DNA of 64,000 nt from UBA3478 sp049596955 (GCA_049596955.1 JBMYMD010000004.1:61779-125778); one strand, 5' to 3'. Positions 50,861-60,531 are shown, counted from the first letter of the stretch. The notes: generated by a model not told the origin, from the sequence alone. A program made the numbers and translations.

Positions 50861-51904
50861 ATGAAAACAACAATTATTACAAATATTAAAAAAAATTATT
50901 TTATTCTTTTTTTCGCGGCGATTTCAAGTTTGACAATGGCTCAAGAAAGCCCGTCTATAAGCTTTAGCGGAAGTATCGATGCGTACTTTAGAGGAAACTT
51001 AAATGCTCCTAATGACGAAAATGCCATTGCTCAGGGATCCTCTTTCGCCAATTTACCAGGTTTTTCTTTAGGTATGGCCAACATTATTGCCAGTTATGAA
51101 GGAGAAAACTTTGGTGCTGTTGCAGATTTAGTTTTTGGACCTAGAGGAACAGACGCTATTTTTGCTTCTCCTATGTATTCATTAACGGGTTCTATACTTA
51201 ATCAGTTATATGTTTACTGGAGTCCATCTGAGAGTGTAACCTTTACTATGGGTAACTTCAACACCTTCCTAGGATATGAAGTAATTTCTCCTAGTGGAAA
51301 TTTCAACTACAGTACTTCTTACCTATTCTCTTATGGTCCATTTAGCCACACAGGTCTAAAAGTTGATTTTGATTTAGGCAATGACTGGAGCGCCATGTTA
51401 GGTGTATTTAATCCAACAGACCTTACTGAATTTAATCCTACTGGTGATTATGCTTTTGGAGCCCAACTTGGGTATGCAGGTCAGTATATCAATGCACTAT
51501 CAAGCCAAGGAGGATTTGAAATTGACTATACTGGTGGATTTAACGCATCAGAGTCTTTTTATGTAGGAATCAATGCAGCTCATTATTCAGAATCAGAAAC
51601 AGATATTTCATTTTCAGGTTTTGCGCTTTATCCACAAATAAGTATGTCCGACTCTTCAGCCTTTGGTGTTCGTGCAGAATACTTCGCTGAAACAGGATAT
51701 TTCGGTGCTATCGGTGCAAGTGATGCTGACGGAGATTCTAGTGTATTCGCACTTACCCTTACTGCCAATTTCGATGTTGGAGCGTTGAGCATCAAACCAG
51801 AATTAAGGTTTGACAATGCATCAGAAGAGGCGTTCATCAACAACACTGCCGATCCATCAAAATCTTTAAGCACATTTTTCTTAGCAACTGTTTTAAGTTT
51901 TTAA
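50861..51904 (+). CDS. Outer-membrane beta-barrel porin linked to ammonium uptake
   Basis: A 347-residue outer-membrane protein. The signal peptide covers about residues 1-27 (ending LTMAQ), and the mature part is rich in alternating Gly/aromatic strands (for example GSIDAYFRGNL, FNYSTSYLFSYG). The final strand ends in Phe (VLSF), as Bam-assembled barrels do. It matches the porin-like proteins often found next to Amt genes in Bacteroidetes. It shares the PII-Amt operon region, so import of ammonium or amines is likely. The pore selectivity is not visible. Confidence 0.8.
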   Translation: MKTTIITNIKKNYFILFFAAISSLTMAQESPSISFSGSIDAYFRGNLNAPNDENAIAQGSSFANLPGFSLGMANIIASYEGENFGAVADLVFGPRGTDAIFASPMYSLTGSILNQLYVYWSPSESVTFTMGNFNTFLGYEVISPSGNFNYSTSYLFSYGPFSHTGLKVDFDLGNDWSAMLGVFNPTDLTEFNPTGDYAFGAQLGYAGQYINALSSQGGFEIDYTGGFNASESFYVGINAAHYSESETDISFSGFALYPQISMSDSSAFGVRAEYFAETGYFGAIGASDADGDSSVFALTLTANFDVGALSIKPELRFDNASEEAFINNTADPSKSLSTFFLATVLSF

Positions 51905-51930
51905 TGTAGTCCCATAAACCTATTTCAAAT

Positions 51931-52563
51931 TTATTCAGATTTGAAATCTAATTCTCCTGCTCTTATAGGATACTCGAGATAATTCTCCTCGGGTACCAAA
52001 GGACAGGAGAATTTTTTGTTGTATACACAATAGGGATTATAAGCTTTATTGAAGTCTAATTGAATGGTATCGCTTAAGGGAGCACTAAGGTCAATGTATC
52101 TACCTCCTCCATAAGTATCAAAACCAGAAGTTTGATCTGCAAATGGCAAGAATAGATAATCGTCTTCAGTCTCAACATTTTGATAGACTGCAAGACGAAA
52201 TTCTTTATCTTCTAATTCAAATATCAACCATCCGTAAATAATTTGTTTTTCAATACGTTGCGTATTTGTAAGTAATTCAATTACAACAGGCCTTGTGTTT
52301 TTTTCAAATATAGCCCTAACCTGAAATTGTTGTGAGGGTTCAAAAAAACGTAAAGACTCGAATACTTTCTTATCCTTCAAAAGCAATGGACTAAGTTCAG
52401 GATCTCTAAAGGTTTGATTCTTATTTTCTTGCCATTGATAAACCGAATGCAAAACCTCAGGAACAGCAGTGAGATCTACAGCAACCCTATCATCATGATA
52501 CTTTTTTGTTTGACAAGATGAAATTAGAGTTAAAACCAATAAAAGGGGTGTGAGCTGTTTCAT
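51931..52563 (-). CDS. DUF1684 lipoprotein
   Basis: A 210-residue lipoprotein with a lipobox ISSC at about residues 14-17. The DUF1684 hallmark is the C-terminal block DFNKAYNPYCVYNKKFSCPL with VPEENYLEYPIRAGE, preceded by GGGRYIDLSAP. The family is of unknown function and has two conserved Cys here. It lies one base after the Lrp-type regulator on the same strand, so the pair is probably co-transcribed. Confidence 0.87.
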   Translation of the reverse strand: MKQLTPLLLVLTLISSCQTKKYHDDRVAVDLTAVPEVLHSVYQWQENKNQTFRDPELSPLLLKDKKVFESLRFFEPSQQFQVRAIFEKNTRPVVIELLTNTQRIEKQIIYGWLIFELEDKEFRLAVYQNVETEDDYLFLPFADQTSGFDTYGGGRYIDLSAPLSDTIQLDFNKAYNPYCVYNKKFSCPLVPEENYLEYPIRAGELDFKSE

Positions 52564-52564
52564 A

Positions 52565-52996
52565 CTAATTCAAACTTAAATTATTTTTCACAAGCTGTGA
52601 AAGTACAATATGAGTTCTTGTTTCACCATATTCAATCAAAGTATCAATCAGCTGTTCCAAATGATGTTGATCTCTTAGAATGACCTCCATAATGATATTT
52701 TCATTTCCAGTAACTCGATAGCAATTTTGAACTTCTTCAATCTTATTTACTCGAATTAAAAAAGCCTTTAATTTTCCGGTAAATGCTCTAAGGTGAATAA
52801 TTGCGTGTAATTGTCGATTCAATTTTTGATGTGAAATGTCTACACTATAACCCGTAATGATTTCGTCATCCTCCATTTTACGTATACGTTCGGCTACAGA
52901 AGGAGAACTTAAACCTACATTTTTGGAAATTTCTGTGAATGAAATTCGCGCATTTTCCTGTAGCGCTTTTAGTATTTTATGATCTAAATAATCCAT
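52565..52996 (-). CDS. Lrp/AsnC family transcriptional regulator
   Basis: A 143-residue feast/famine regulator. The N-terminal helix-turn-helix (LDHKILKALQENARISFTEI then VGLSSPSVAERIRKM) is followed by the ligand-binding RAM domain with YRVTGNENIIMEV. It likely responds to an amino acid. The gene is divergent from the hypothetical gene at 53118 and lies upstream of DUF1684. Targets are unknown; the neighbouring nitrogen genes and ilvE are candidates only by position. Confidence 0.93.
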   Translation of the reverse strand: MDYLDHKILKALQENARISFTEISKNVGLSSPSVAERIRKMEDDEIITGYSVDISHQKLNRQLHAIIHLRAFTGKLKAFLIRVNKIEEVQNCYRVTGNENIIMEVILRDQHHLEQLIDTLIEYGETRTHIVLSQLVKNNLSLN

Positions 52997-53117
52997 TTTA
53001 AAAATTAAAGTAATATTTATTATTTATTTAAAAATAAAGGCTGTAAAGCGAAAATAGTCAAAATGTTAATGTAATTACACGAATTTAACCTGTAATTTTA
53101 AGGAAATTGTTAATGAA

Positions 53118-53477
53118 ATGAATCGAAGTATATCACATTGTTCCAGTGAACTTCTTAAACTAAGTAGCTCGCTCAATTATTTTTACGACGCGGCCTACAA
53201 TAATGGTTCAAAGGCTCTTAAAAATGAGCTTTTAAATGCCCTTGATACAGACATTAAAGTGCTTAACGAACAAACTAAAGCTCTAGTTAGCCCTTTGACC
53301 TCGGAATTAAAAAAAGAATACAGTTTCAAATTCGCTACGATTATCGTCAAAAATCTCAATCAGTACACACGTGGTTTAGAATTTATTGAAATTGACGGCA
53401 GAGATTACCTCAAGATAATGAGAAAAGAATTTGTCTATATGCGACGTCTTTTAAACAAATGGCGTCTTGGCTTGTGA
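53118..53477 (+). CDS. Hypothetical helical protein
   Basis: A 119-residue protein of unrecognised family. It is predicted to be mostly alpha-helical, with repeated leucines, no signal peptide and a basic C-terminus (MRRLLNKWRLGL). It has a normal codon pattern for the window and a good ATG about 120 bases from the divergent Lrp start. It converges on the alpha/beta hydrolase gene with two bases between stops. No function can be proposed. Confidence 0.65.
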   Translation: MNRSISHCSSELLKLSSSLNYFYDAAYNNGSKALKNELLNALDTDIKVLNEQTKALVSPLTSELKKEYSFKFATIIVKNLNQYTRGLEFIEIDGRDYLKIMRKEFVYMRRLLNKWRLGL

Positions 53478-53479
53478 TC

Positions 53480-54271
53480 TTAGCCTTTGACTTTTAATTT
53501 ACTCAAATAAGAAATCGCCACTTCGTTAAACTTAGCAGGCATTTCCACATTGACTACGTGACCGCAATTTTCAAATATTTCAAGTGTAGAATATTTACAA
53601 CTTGAAGCCACTTTTCGAATGGCGGGCAAAAACAGATAATCCTCACCACCCATGATATATAAGACCGGAATATTGAGCTTTGACGCTCTTAAAAATCGTA
53701 AAAGAGGGTTTAGCTCAGAGGTCATTTTAAACCACTTCAAGAACTCTTTCTGATAAAGTTTTTTGGCTTCTCTCACAAAAAGAGATCGTGATTCTTTGTG
53801 ATTTTTATGCGGCATGATAATAAAGGCGAAAAAACGATATAGCCATATGTATGGAACGACAGACTTGAACACCCGGCCTAAGCCCATTAAAAACTGGGAC
53901 CTCATATTCAATTTGACAATAGCTCCTCCCATAATAAGGGATAGTGCGCGTCCGGGATGTTTTTCAGCTATATTTCTAATCAGGATTGAACCCAATGAAA
54001 TACCCACAAAATGAGACTTGGTAATTTTTAAATAATCTAAAACCTCAATGATATCCTGAGTGATTCGATCAAAGGTGTAGCGTTCATTAAAAGCTTCTCT
54101 CACATTCATTTTCGAATTGCCGTGTCCTCTCAAATCCAATAAAAGAACATTAAATTCTTTTCTGAAATCTCTAATTTGCTTGAACCAAATTGAAGAACTT
54201 CCACCTGCACCGTGAACAAAAGTCACCCATGGTTTATTGGAATCTATTTCAAAGGTTTGATAGTGAAGCAT
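53480..54271 (-). CDS. Alpha/beta hydrolase
   Basis: A 263-residue alpha/beta-fold hydrolase. The oxyanion-hole stretch is FVHGAGGSSSIW, the nucleophile elbow GISLGS holds the catalytic Ser near residue 95, and the catalytic Asp and His are in GGEDYLF and ENCGHVVN. The insert cap of about 70 residues decides the substrate, which is unknown. It is the last gene of the purM-prfA-pyrF run, 15 bases after pyrF. Confidence 0.88.
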   Translation of the reverse strand: MLHYQTFEIDSNKPWVTFVHGAGGSSSIWFKQIRDFRKEFNVLLLDLRGHGNSKMNVREAFNERYTFDRITQDIIEVLDYLKITKSHFVGISLGSILIRNIAEKHPGRALSLIMGGAIVKLNMRSQFLMGLGRVFKSVVPYIWLYRFFAFIIMPHKNHKESRSLFVREAKKLYQKEFLKWFKMTSELNPLLRFLRASKLNIPVLYIMGGEDYLFLPAIRKVASSCKYSTLEIFENCGHVVNVEMPAKFNEVAISYLSKLKVKG

Positions 54272-54286
54272 ACTTAAAAGTACTAA

Positions 54287-55105
54287 TTAAATGGATTCTT
54301 GTAGTAAAGTACTCATTTGTTTGTGAAGATCAGCAGCTGCTTCTTTTGCTTTTATCGCAAAGTCCTCACCTTCTGAAGCAAAAATAACACCGCGTGAACT
54401 ATTGATTAACAATCCGTAGTCTTTTGTGAGACCGTGGTGCACCACTTCTTTTAAAGATCCTCCTTGGGCACCTACACCAGGAATTAACAAAAAATGATTT
54501 GGTAAAATTTCTCGTATTTCACTTAAAGCCTCAGCTTTTGTAGCTCCAACAACGTACATTAAGCGTTCAGAATGAGCATAAGTAGCCGTCTTAGACAACA
54601 CTTCTTTATACATAGGATAATGTTCACCGTGCATTTGAAACTCAGATGCACTAGCATTTGAGGTCAAACCTAGTACAATGGTAAATTTATCTGAATACTT
54701 TAGAAAAGGAAGTATGGAATCACTACCCATGTAAGGAGCAACCGTAACGGCATTAAAATCCATTGCCTCAAAAAATGCCTTGGCATACTGATCTGCCGTG
54801 TTGCCAATATCTCCACGCTTCGCATCGGCAATTGTAAAATGATCGGGGTAATTTTCATTGATGTAATCAATGGTTTTTTCAAGACTTTGCCAACCTTTAA
54901 CGCCTTGTGATTCGTAAAATGCCGTATTTATTTTATAGGAAACACAATGAGAATGCGTGGCATCAATGATCACCTTATTAAATTCAAAGACCGGGTCTTG
55001 CTTTGTTTTTAAATGATGTGGAATACGCTCAATATCAGAATCTAAACCCACACACAAAAGACTATTTTTTAACTGAATTTGTTCTATTAAATCGCTTCTC
55101 GTCAT
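54287..55105 (-). CDS. pyrF: Orotidine-5'-phosphate decarboxylase, type 2
   Basis: The last step of UMP synthesis. The 272-residue length fits the type 2 (longer) family. The catalytic segment is TIADAKRGDIGNTADQYA with the Asp-Lys-Asp tetrad, and LIPGVGAQGG is the phosphate loop. SRGVIFAS follows. pyrD in the window is an earlier step. It is 11 bases after prfA in the same direction. Confidence 0.95.
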   Translation of the reverse strand: MTRSDLIEQIQLKNSLLCVGLDSDIERIPHHLKTKQDPVFEFNKVIIDATHSHCVSYKINTAFYESQGVKGWQSLEKTIDYINENYPDHFTIADAKRGDIGNTADQYAKAFFEAMDFNAVTVAPYMGSDSILPFLKYSDKFTIVLGLTSNASASEFQMHGEHYPMYKEVLSKTATYAHSERLMYVVGATKAEALSEIREILPNHFLLIPGVGAQGGSLKEVVHHGLTKDYGLLINSSRGVIFASEGEDFAIKAKEAAADLHKQMSTLLQESI

Positions 55106-55116
55106 CTCAGTGCGCG

Positions 55117-56193
55117 TTAAAATGTTTCAGAGGCTTCTTTTAACTTTTCTGTATTCTCCACGAGTCGTAATTCGTCGATTATTTTTTGAACATCACCATC
55201 AATGATGTTTGTGAGATCATATAAGGTCAAACCTATTCTGTGATCAGTTACTCTTCCTTGAGGATAATTATACGTTCGAATCTTTGCAGAGCGATCACCT
55301 GAACTCACTTGAGAGTTTCGCTTCGCCGCATCTTCTTCTTGCTTTTTGGCCAACTCTAAATCGTATAGCCTTGAACGCAGTACTTTAAATGCTTTTTCTT
55401 TGTTTTTGTGTTGTGACTTTTGATCTTGACATTGCGCTACTAATCCAGTTGGAACGTGGGTTAGACGAACTGCAGAATAGGTAGTGTTTACGGATTGTCC
55501 TCCAGGACCAGACGAACAGAAAAAATCAATTCTCACATCCTTGGGGTCAATTTGAACATCAAAATCTTCAGCCTCTGGAATAACCATAACCGTAGCTGCT
55601 GAAGTATGCACCCTTCCTTGGGTCTCAGTTTGTGGAACTCTTTGAACACGATGCACGCCAGCCTCAAATTTTAATGTACCGTAGACATCATTACCATTAA
55701 CTTCGAAATGAATTTCTTTATATCCACCAGAGGTACCCTCACTCAGATCAATAATATTTGTTTTCCAACCTTTTGACTCACAGTATTTAGTATACATTCT
55801 AAACAAGTCTCCAGCAAAAATACTGGCCTCATCCCCCCCTGTTCCTGCACGAATTTCCATGACAACATCTTTTGCATCTTCAGGATCTTTGGGAATCAAT
55901 AAGAATTTTATTTCTTCTTCTAATTGAGGAAGAGTGTTCTTAGATTCATCCAATTGCAACTTTGCCATTTCAACCATTTCGGCGTCACTACCGTCAGCTA
56001 TAATTTCTTCAGCCTCTTTTAGATTATCTAGACAATCGAGATAGGCAGCTCTTTTTTCTACCATTAACTGAAGGTCTTTGTACTCTTTATTTAATTGTAT
56101 GTAGCGCCTTTGATCAGAAATAACATCAGGTTGAATGATCAAATCTGATACTTCGTCAAAACGTTGTTTAATGATATTGAGTTTATCTATCAT
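55117..56193 (-). CDS. prfA: Peptide chain release factor 1
   Basis: Terminates translation at UAA and UAG. It has 358 residues. The catalytic GGQ tripeptide is in CSSGPGGQSVNTTYS, in domain 3, and the HKNKEKAFKVLRSRL segment is in the usual place. The N-terminal helical domain and codon-recognition domain are full length. It sits between purM and pyrF, as in other flavobacteria. Confidence 0.96.
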   Translation of the reverse strand: MIDKLNIIKQRFDEVSDLIIQPDVISDQRRYIQLNKEYKDLQLMVEKRAAYLDCLDNLKEAEEIIADGSDAEMVEMAKLQLDESKNTLPQLEEEIKFLLIPKDPEDAKDVVMEIRAGTGGDEASIFAGDLFRMYTKYCESKGWKTNIIDLSEGTSGGYKEIHFEVNGNDVYGTLKFEAGVHRVQRVPQTETQGRVHTSAATVMVIPEAEDFDVQIDPKDVRIDFFCSSGPGGQSVNTTYSAVRLTHVPTGLVAQCQDQKSQHKNKEKAFKVLRSRLYDLELAKKQEEDAAKRNSQVSSGDRSAKIRTYNYPQGRVTDHRIGLTLYDLTNIIDGDVQKIIDELRLVENTEKLKEASETF

Positions 56194-56245
56194 GAACTTT
56201 AAATGGCATTATCGCGAAATTACGACAATTTGAAGCATTGCAATT

Positions 56246-57430
56246 TTATGAGTTGTATTCAAAAGTTCCTTTTTCACTGGAAATGGTCAATCGCTTTGAT
56301 TCAGAAGTCTCTACACGTCCTATAATTTGAGCTTCCACACCAAAAGACTTCGATATTTCTATCATTTTATGCGCTGACTCCTGATCGGTATAGCACTCTA
56401 AACGATGACCACAATTGAACACTTGATACATTTCTTTCCAGTCCGTATCAGAGCTTTTTTGAATCGCTTCGAATAAAGGAGGAACCGGTAAAAGATTGTC
56501 TTTTACGACGTGTAGTTTGTCTACAAAATGAAGAATTTTTGTTTGAGCACCTCCGCTACAATGAATAAAACCATGAATTTTTTCAAAGTCACATTCTTCA
56601 AGAATCTTTTTAACTATAGGTGCATAAGTACGCGTTGGAGAAAGTACCAATTGACCCATATCTACAGGAACCCCATCAACTGAATCAGTCAGACTGTGGT
56701 TTCCTGAGTAAATCAAATCATTGTCAATTGAAGGGTCAAAACTCTCTGGATACTTTTCAGCCAATTCTTTGTGAAAAACATCATGACGGGCAGAGGTCAA
56801 GCCATTGCTTCCCATACCTCCATTATAAGCTGTTTCATAGGTTGCTTGACCAGAAGAAGAAAAACCAACAATTACATCTCCAGCAGTTATTCTCGCATTA
56901 TCAATAACCTCACTTCTTTTCATTCTAGCGGTAACTGTGGAGTCCACAATAATAGTCCTTACCAAGTCTCCCACATCAGCAGTTTCACCACCTGTAGAAT
57001 GGATGCGAATACCATTTTCAGCCAATTCATCAATGAGTTCTTGGGTACCATTTATAATTGCACTGAGTACTTCAGCAGGAATTAAAGATTTATTTCTACC
57101 TATGGTTGATGACAACATGATATCAGAAGTTGCTCCTACACAGATTAAATCATCAATATTCATAATTAGCGCGTCTTGTGCGATACCTTTCCAAACACTT
57201 AAATCTCCAGTCTCTTTCCAATACATATAGGCTAAGGAAGATTTTGTACCTGCACCATCAGCATGCATTACAACACAATGTTCTTCGCTACCCGTTAAAT
57301 AATCTGGAACGACCTTACAAAAAGCTTGTGGAAATAATCCCTTATCAATTTTTGATATGGCTTTGTGCACGTCTTCTTTGGCTGCTGAGACTCCTCTCTG
57401 CGCGTATCTATTGGAATGTTTTTGGCTCAT
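56246..57430 (-). CDS. purM: Phosphoribosylformylglycinamidine cyclo-ligase
   Basis: AIR synthase, the fifth step of purine synthesis. The protein is 394 residues, longer than the 340-350 of enterobacterial PurM, a size seen in Bacteroidetes. Conserved blocks are YAQRGVSAAKEDVH at the start, MHADGAGTKSSLAYMY, IAQDALIMNIDDLICVGA, HSTGGETADVGDLV and GFSSSGQATYE. It is first in the purM-prfA-pyrF-hydrolase run, with a TAATTTTG box before it. Confidence 0.92.
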   Translation of the reverse strand: MSQKHSNRYAQRGVSAAKEDVHKAISKIDKGLFPQAFCKVVPDYLTGSEEHCVVMHADGAGTKSSLAYMYWKETGDLSVWKGIAQDALIMNIDDLICVGATSDIMLSSTIGRNKSLIPAEVLSAIINGTQELIDELAENGIRIHSTGGETADVGDLVRTIIVDSTVTARMKRSEVIDNARITAGDVIVGFSSSGQATYETAYNGGMGSNGLTSARHDVFHKELAEKYPESFDPSIDNDLIYSGNHSLTDSVDGVPVDMGQLVLSPTRTYAPIVKKILEECDFEKIHGFIHCSGGAQTKILHFVDKLHVVKDNLLPVPPLFEAIQKSSDTDWKEMYQVFNCGHRLECYTDQESAHKMIEISKSFGVEAQIIGRVETSESKRLTISSEKGTFEYNS

Positions 57431-57445
57431 AGGTAAAAGTTAGCA

Positions 57446-57453
57446 CAAAATTA
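57446..57453 (-). promoter_or_regulatory. -7 box (TAATTTTG) for purM
   Basis: A minus-strand TAATTTTG fits TAnnTTTG, 15 bases before the purM ATG. Confidence 0.4.
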
Positions 57454-57591
57454 AGATTATATCTTTTGTAATGTTAAAAAAATCCAATGATGATTTTACG
57501 GAATATTATTTTTAGGGATTTAAAAATTATGAATTATGTAAAAATTTGATTCTCATATTTTTAAACAAAAGATTAGCGGTGAAATTTCCAT

Positions 57592-57599
57592 ATTTTTGC
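57592..57599 (+). promoter_or_regulatory. -7 box (TATTTTTG) for glutamine synthetase
   Basis: TATTTTTG on the plus strand, 25 bases before the ATG at 57625. The rest of the 190-base divergent region with purM is AT-rich, and no clear -33 element was found. Confidence 0.4.
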
Positions 57600-57624
57600 T
57601 TTTTTAATATTCAATTTCGAAACA

Positions 57625-58629
57625 ATGAACAAATCAAAACTAGAGTATATATGGCTTGACGGATATACTCCCACACAAGAACTAAGAAGTAAGACTAAAA
57701 TTGTTAAAGACTTTGACGGTAAGCTCGAGAGCTGTCCAGTATGGTCTTTCGACGGAAGTTCAACACTACAAGCTGAAGGTAATTCTTCAGATTGTTTACT
57801 TAAACCTGTGGCTATTTATCCTGATCCTGATCGTATCAATGGCTGGTTAGTAATGACTGAAGTAATGAATCCTGATGGATCTCCTCACGTCTCTAACCAC
57901 AGAGCTGAAATCGATGATGACGACAACGACTTCTGGTTTGGATTTGAACAAGAATATTTCTTAATGGACACTGAAACAGACTTGCCATTAGGATTTCCAA
58001 GAGGAGGATTCCCTGGACCACAAGGACAATACTACTGCTCTGTCGGTGGACGTTACACTTGGGGTAGAGATTTTGTTGAAGAGCATTTAGACATTTGTTT
58101 AGAAGCTGGATTAAATGTTGAAGGAATCAATCAAGAGGTTGCTCCAGGACAATGGGAATTTCAAGTGTTTGCCAAAGGAGCAAAACAAGCTGGAGATCAA
58201 ATCTGGGTTGCACGTTATTTATTAAATCGTGTAACTGAAAAATACGGGTATTACATCGAACTTCACCCTAAGCCTGTTCACGGTGACTGGAATGGTTCTG
58301 GTATGCACGCAAACTTCTCAAACACTACTTTAAGAACTGCAGGTTCTAAAGATGTTTATGAGAAAATTTGTGAAGCATTTAGACCAGTTGCAGACGAGCA
58401 CATCAAAGTTTACGGCGCATATAATGACCAAAGACTTACAGGATTACACGAGACACAATCGATCAACGAATTCTCTTATGGAGTTTCTGACCGTGGAGCA
58501 TCTATTCGTATTCCAATCGCAACTGTAGAGAGTGGATGGAAAGGATGGTTAGAAGACAGAAGACCTGCTTCTAATGCTAACCCATACGAAGTTGCAGCAA
58601 GAATTATCAAAACAGTTAAATCTGCTTAA
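57625..58629 (+). CDS. Glutamine synthetase, type II (eukaryotic-like)
   Basis: Makes glutamine from glutamate, ammonia and ATP. It has 334 residues, shorter than GSI (about 470) and GSIII (about 730), and matches GSII. Key blocks: WSFDGSSTLQAEG, the metal-site FGFEQEYFLMD, GQWEFQVF, the ammonium/ATP motif GDWNGSGMHANFSNTTLR, and GASIRIP. This type is not adenylylated, so control may be through PII or transcription. It follows the nitrogen theme set by the PII-Amt-porin genes 8 kb upstream, and ends in a strong terminator. Confidence 0.95.
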   Translation: MNKSKLEYIWLDGYTPTQELRSKTKIVKDFDGKLESCPVWSFDGSSTLQAEGNSSDCLLKPVAIYPDPDRINGWLVMTEVMNPDGSPHVSNHRAEIDDDDNDFWFGFEQEYFLMDTETDLPLGFPRGGFPGPQGQYYCSVGGRYTWGRDFVEEHLDICLEAGLNVEGINQEVAPGQWEFQVFAKGAKQAGDQIWVARYLLNRVTEKYGYYIELHPKPVHGDWNGSGMHANFSNTTLRTAGSKDVYEKICEAFRPVADEHIKVYGAYNDQRLTGLHETQSINEFSYGVSDRGASIRIPIATVESGWKGWLEDRRPASNANPYEVAARIIKTVKSA

Positions 58630-58652
58630 GATAAAATTTGATATAAAATTAA

Positions 58653-58671
58653 AGCCCTCCATTGGAGGGCT
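58653..58671. terminator. Terminator between glutamine synthetase and the Ca/Na antiporter
   Basis: A perfect 8-bp stem (AGCCCTCC/GGAGGGCT) with a 3-base loop and a T7 run on the plus strand. An A-run on the left side lets it serve the convergent gene partly too. Confidence 0.85.
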
Positions 58672-58675
58672 TTTT

Positions 58676-59614
58676 TTATAATACTTGGTATATAAAATAA
58701 ATATAAATGGAGAGTAAGATAAGTCCATCTCGTAGGCCTAAACTCATTTTTCTTGGAATGAAAACCAGCGCTAAAAGCAATGCTGAAATACCTATCATAT
58801 AAAGAGCATCACTATCAATCAAATTAGGATCTCCAACTGGTATAGGTGTAATCATTGATGTAATTCCAAGAACAGCGAATAAATTAAAAATATTTGATCC
58901 GATGAGGTTACCTATAGAAATTGCTTTTTCCTTTTTCAACATTGCCATAATTGAAGCGGCCAATTCGGGAATGCTCGTTCCTACTGAAACGACCGTAATC
59001 CCAATAACTCTATCACTAACTCCAAAATCCATAGCAAGCGCCTTTGAACCGATGACCAACAATTCAGAGCCTCCCCAAAGTCCAACTCCACCGATAATAA
59101 GGTACAAAAAAGTTCTGCCCCAATTCAAAGCTTCATCGTCTTCTGAGAAGTCATCGACAACGCCCTCATCTTTTCCAGAAGACAATAGGTAAATGAGAAA
59201 TAAAATTAATCCCGAGAACATAAGCAAACCTTCTGTAGCGTCTAATTGGTAGTCAAAAACCACAAATCCATAAAACGTAAGGGTTGCAATCATTAACATT
59301 GGCCAATCAATTTTATAAAATGAAGATTTGACATCTATGCTGCCGAGCAACAGCGTAACGCCCAAAACAAGTCCTAAATTGGCAATATTAGACCCTACCA
59401 CATTTCCCAGAGACAAGTCTGGAATTCCAGAAATAGCAGCATTAACACTCACCAAAAGTTCAGGGGCCGAGGTGGCAAATGAAACCACAGTCATTCCAAT
59501 TACTAGTTTTGAAATATTTAGTTTCAAAGACAACGAAACAGATGATTTGAGCAGATAATCTCCACCGGCAATTAAAAGTATGAGGCCAAAAACAACAAAA
59601 GAAAAATTCAGCAT
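58676..59614 (-). CDS. Calcium/sodium antiporter, CaCA family
   Basis: A 312-residue inner-membrane exchanger with ten helices in two inverted halves. The alpha repeats are VVSFATSAPELLVSV with GNVVGSNIANLG in the first half and VVSVGTSIPELAASI with GNLIGSNIFNLF in the second. An acidic cytoplasmic loop (about 145-165) joins the halves. It matches the YrbG/CaxA-type K+-independent exchangers. It probably keeps calcium or sodium low in the cytoplasm. Confidence 0.93.
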   Translation of the reverse strand: MLNFSFVVFGLILLIAGGDYLLKSSVSLSLKLNISKLVIGMTVVSFATSAPELLVSVNAAISGIPDLSLGNVVGSNIANLGLVLGVTLLLGSIDVKSSFYKIDWPMLMIATLTFYGFVVFDYQLDATEGLLMFSGLILFLIYLLSSGKDEGVVDDFSEDDEALNWGRTFLYLIIGGVGLWGGSELLVIGSKALAMDFGVSDRVIGITVVSVGTSIPELAASIMAMLKKEKAISIGNLIGSNIFNLFAVLGITSMITPIPVGDPNLIDSDALYMIGISALLLALVFIPRKMSLGLRDGLILLSIYIYFIYQVL

Positions 59615-59686
59615 GAACGTTAATTTAAATTCAAAATTACCGATTTGTATGGTATCTAAATTGAATAAGTTTTATAATTTACTTCT

Positions 59687-60274
59687 ATGAATTACGAGCA
59701 GCATTTTGATTCCTTTTTAAAATACAGAGGAAGAGATTTAAATGGCGTTGGAAGTGCTGAAGTAGGAAATTGGTGCAAACATTTTAGCAATAAGAAGGTT
59801 TTAGATATCGGTTGCGGTACCGGTATTCCAATAAGTATTTTGTTTAATCAAAATAAAAACGCAATGTATGGCATTGATCACTCACCAAAAATGATTCATG
59901 CTTTTCAAAGAAACCTACCTCAAGCCACCTATGAATGTGGAGATATCTTGACTTCTGATTTTTTTAATATAAAATTTGACATCATTATTGCTTGGGGAGT
60001 TTTATTTTGTTTTAATTCAAGAGAACAAGATCTCATTTTATCCAAAGTCAGTAGCCATTTAAATACAGATGGTGAGTTTCTTTTTACTGCTCCCATTCAA
60101 AAAGCAAAATGGACAGATATCATGACTGGGCAACAATTGGAATCGCTAGGTCGTGAACAATATATAAATCTATTTAAGACCAAAGGACTAGAACTTCAAA
60201 GAGCGTTTCAGGACAGTGGTGAAAATGACTACTTTTTGTTGAAAAAGATTGTGGGTAAACACAAGGAGTTATGA
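59687..60274 (+). CDS. Class I SAM-dependent methyltransferase
   Basis: A 195-residue methyltransferase. Motif I is VLDIGCGTGIPIS (near residue 38-50), the acidic end of strand 2 is GIDHSPKM, and motif IV is IIIAWGVLFCF. The fold is a plain Rossmann methyltransferase with no extra domains. The substrate cannot be inferred. It is a single gene with hairpins downstream at 60317 and 60532. Confidence 0.85.
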   Translation: MNYEQHFDSFLKYRGRDLNGVGSAEVGNWCKHFSNKKVLDIGCGTGIPISILFNQNKNAMYGIDHSPKMIHAFQRNLPQATYECGDILTSDFFNIKFDIIIAWGVLFCFNSREQDLILSKVSSHLNTDGEFLFTAPIQKAKWTDIMTGQQLESLGREQYINLFKTKGLELQRAFQDSGENDYFLLKKIVGKHKEL

Positions 60275-60316
60275 ATTGCACTTAATAAAACCTATCTGCA
60301 TTAAAATCAACAAAAA

Positions 60317-60338
60317 AGGGTAGCTTTTAAACTACCCT
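60317..60338. terminator. Hairpin with A- and T-rich flanks (probable terminator)
   Basis: A 7-bp stem (AGGGTAG/CTACCCT) with an 8-base loop. The minus strand is followed by TTTTTT, so it would stop transcripts of the gene at 60552. It can also follow the methyltransferase gene. Confidence 0.6.
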
Positions 60339-60531
60339 CTTCTCTACTAACAATCAAAACTCTAAGTTTCGTAAAATATTAACGCTATTAAAAATTGTTT
60401 ATTGTCTTTTGAAATAAAAAAAATTTAAAAAAACAATTATTGTTTCTCACTTCCATAGACGAAAAGTGTAATTGATTGCTTAAATATTTCTCTAAGCTAT
60501 TTGATCAATCTATGATTAAGGCTAAGACATT

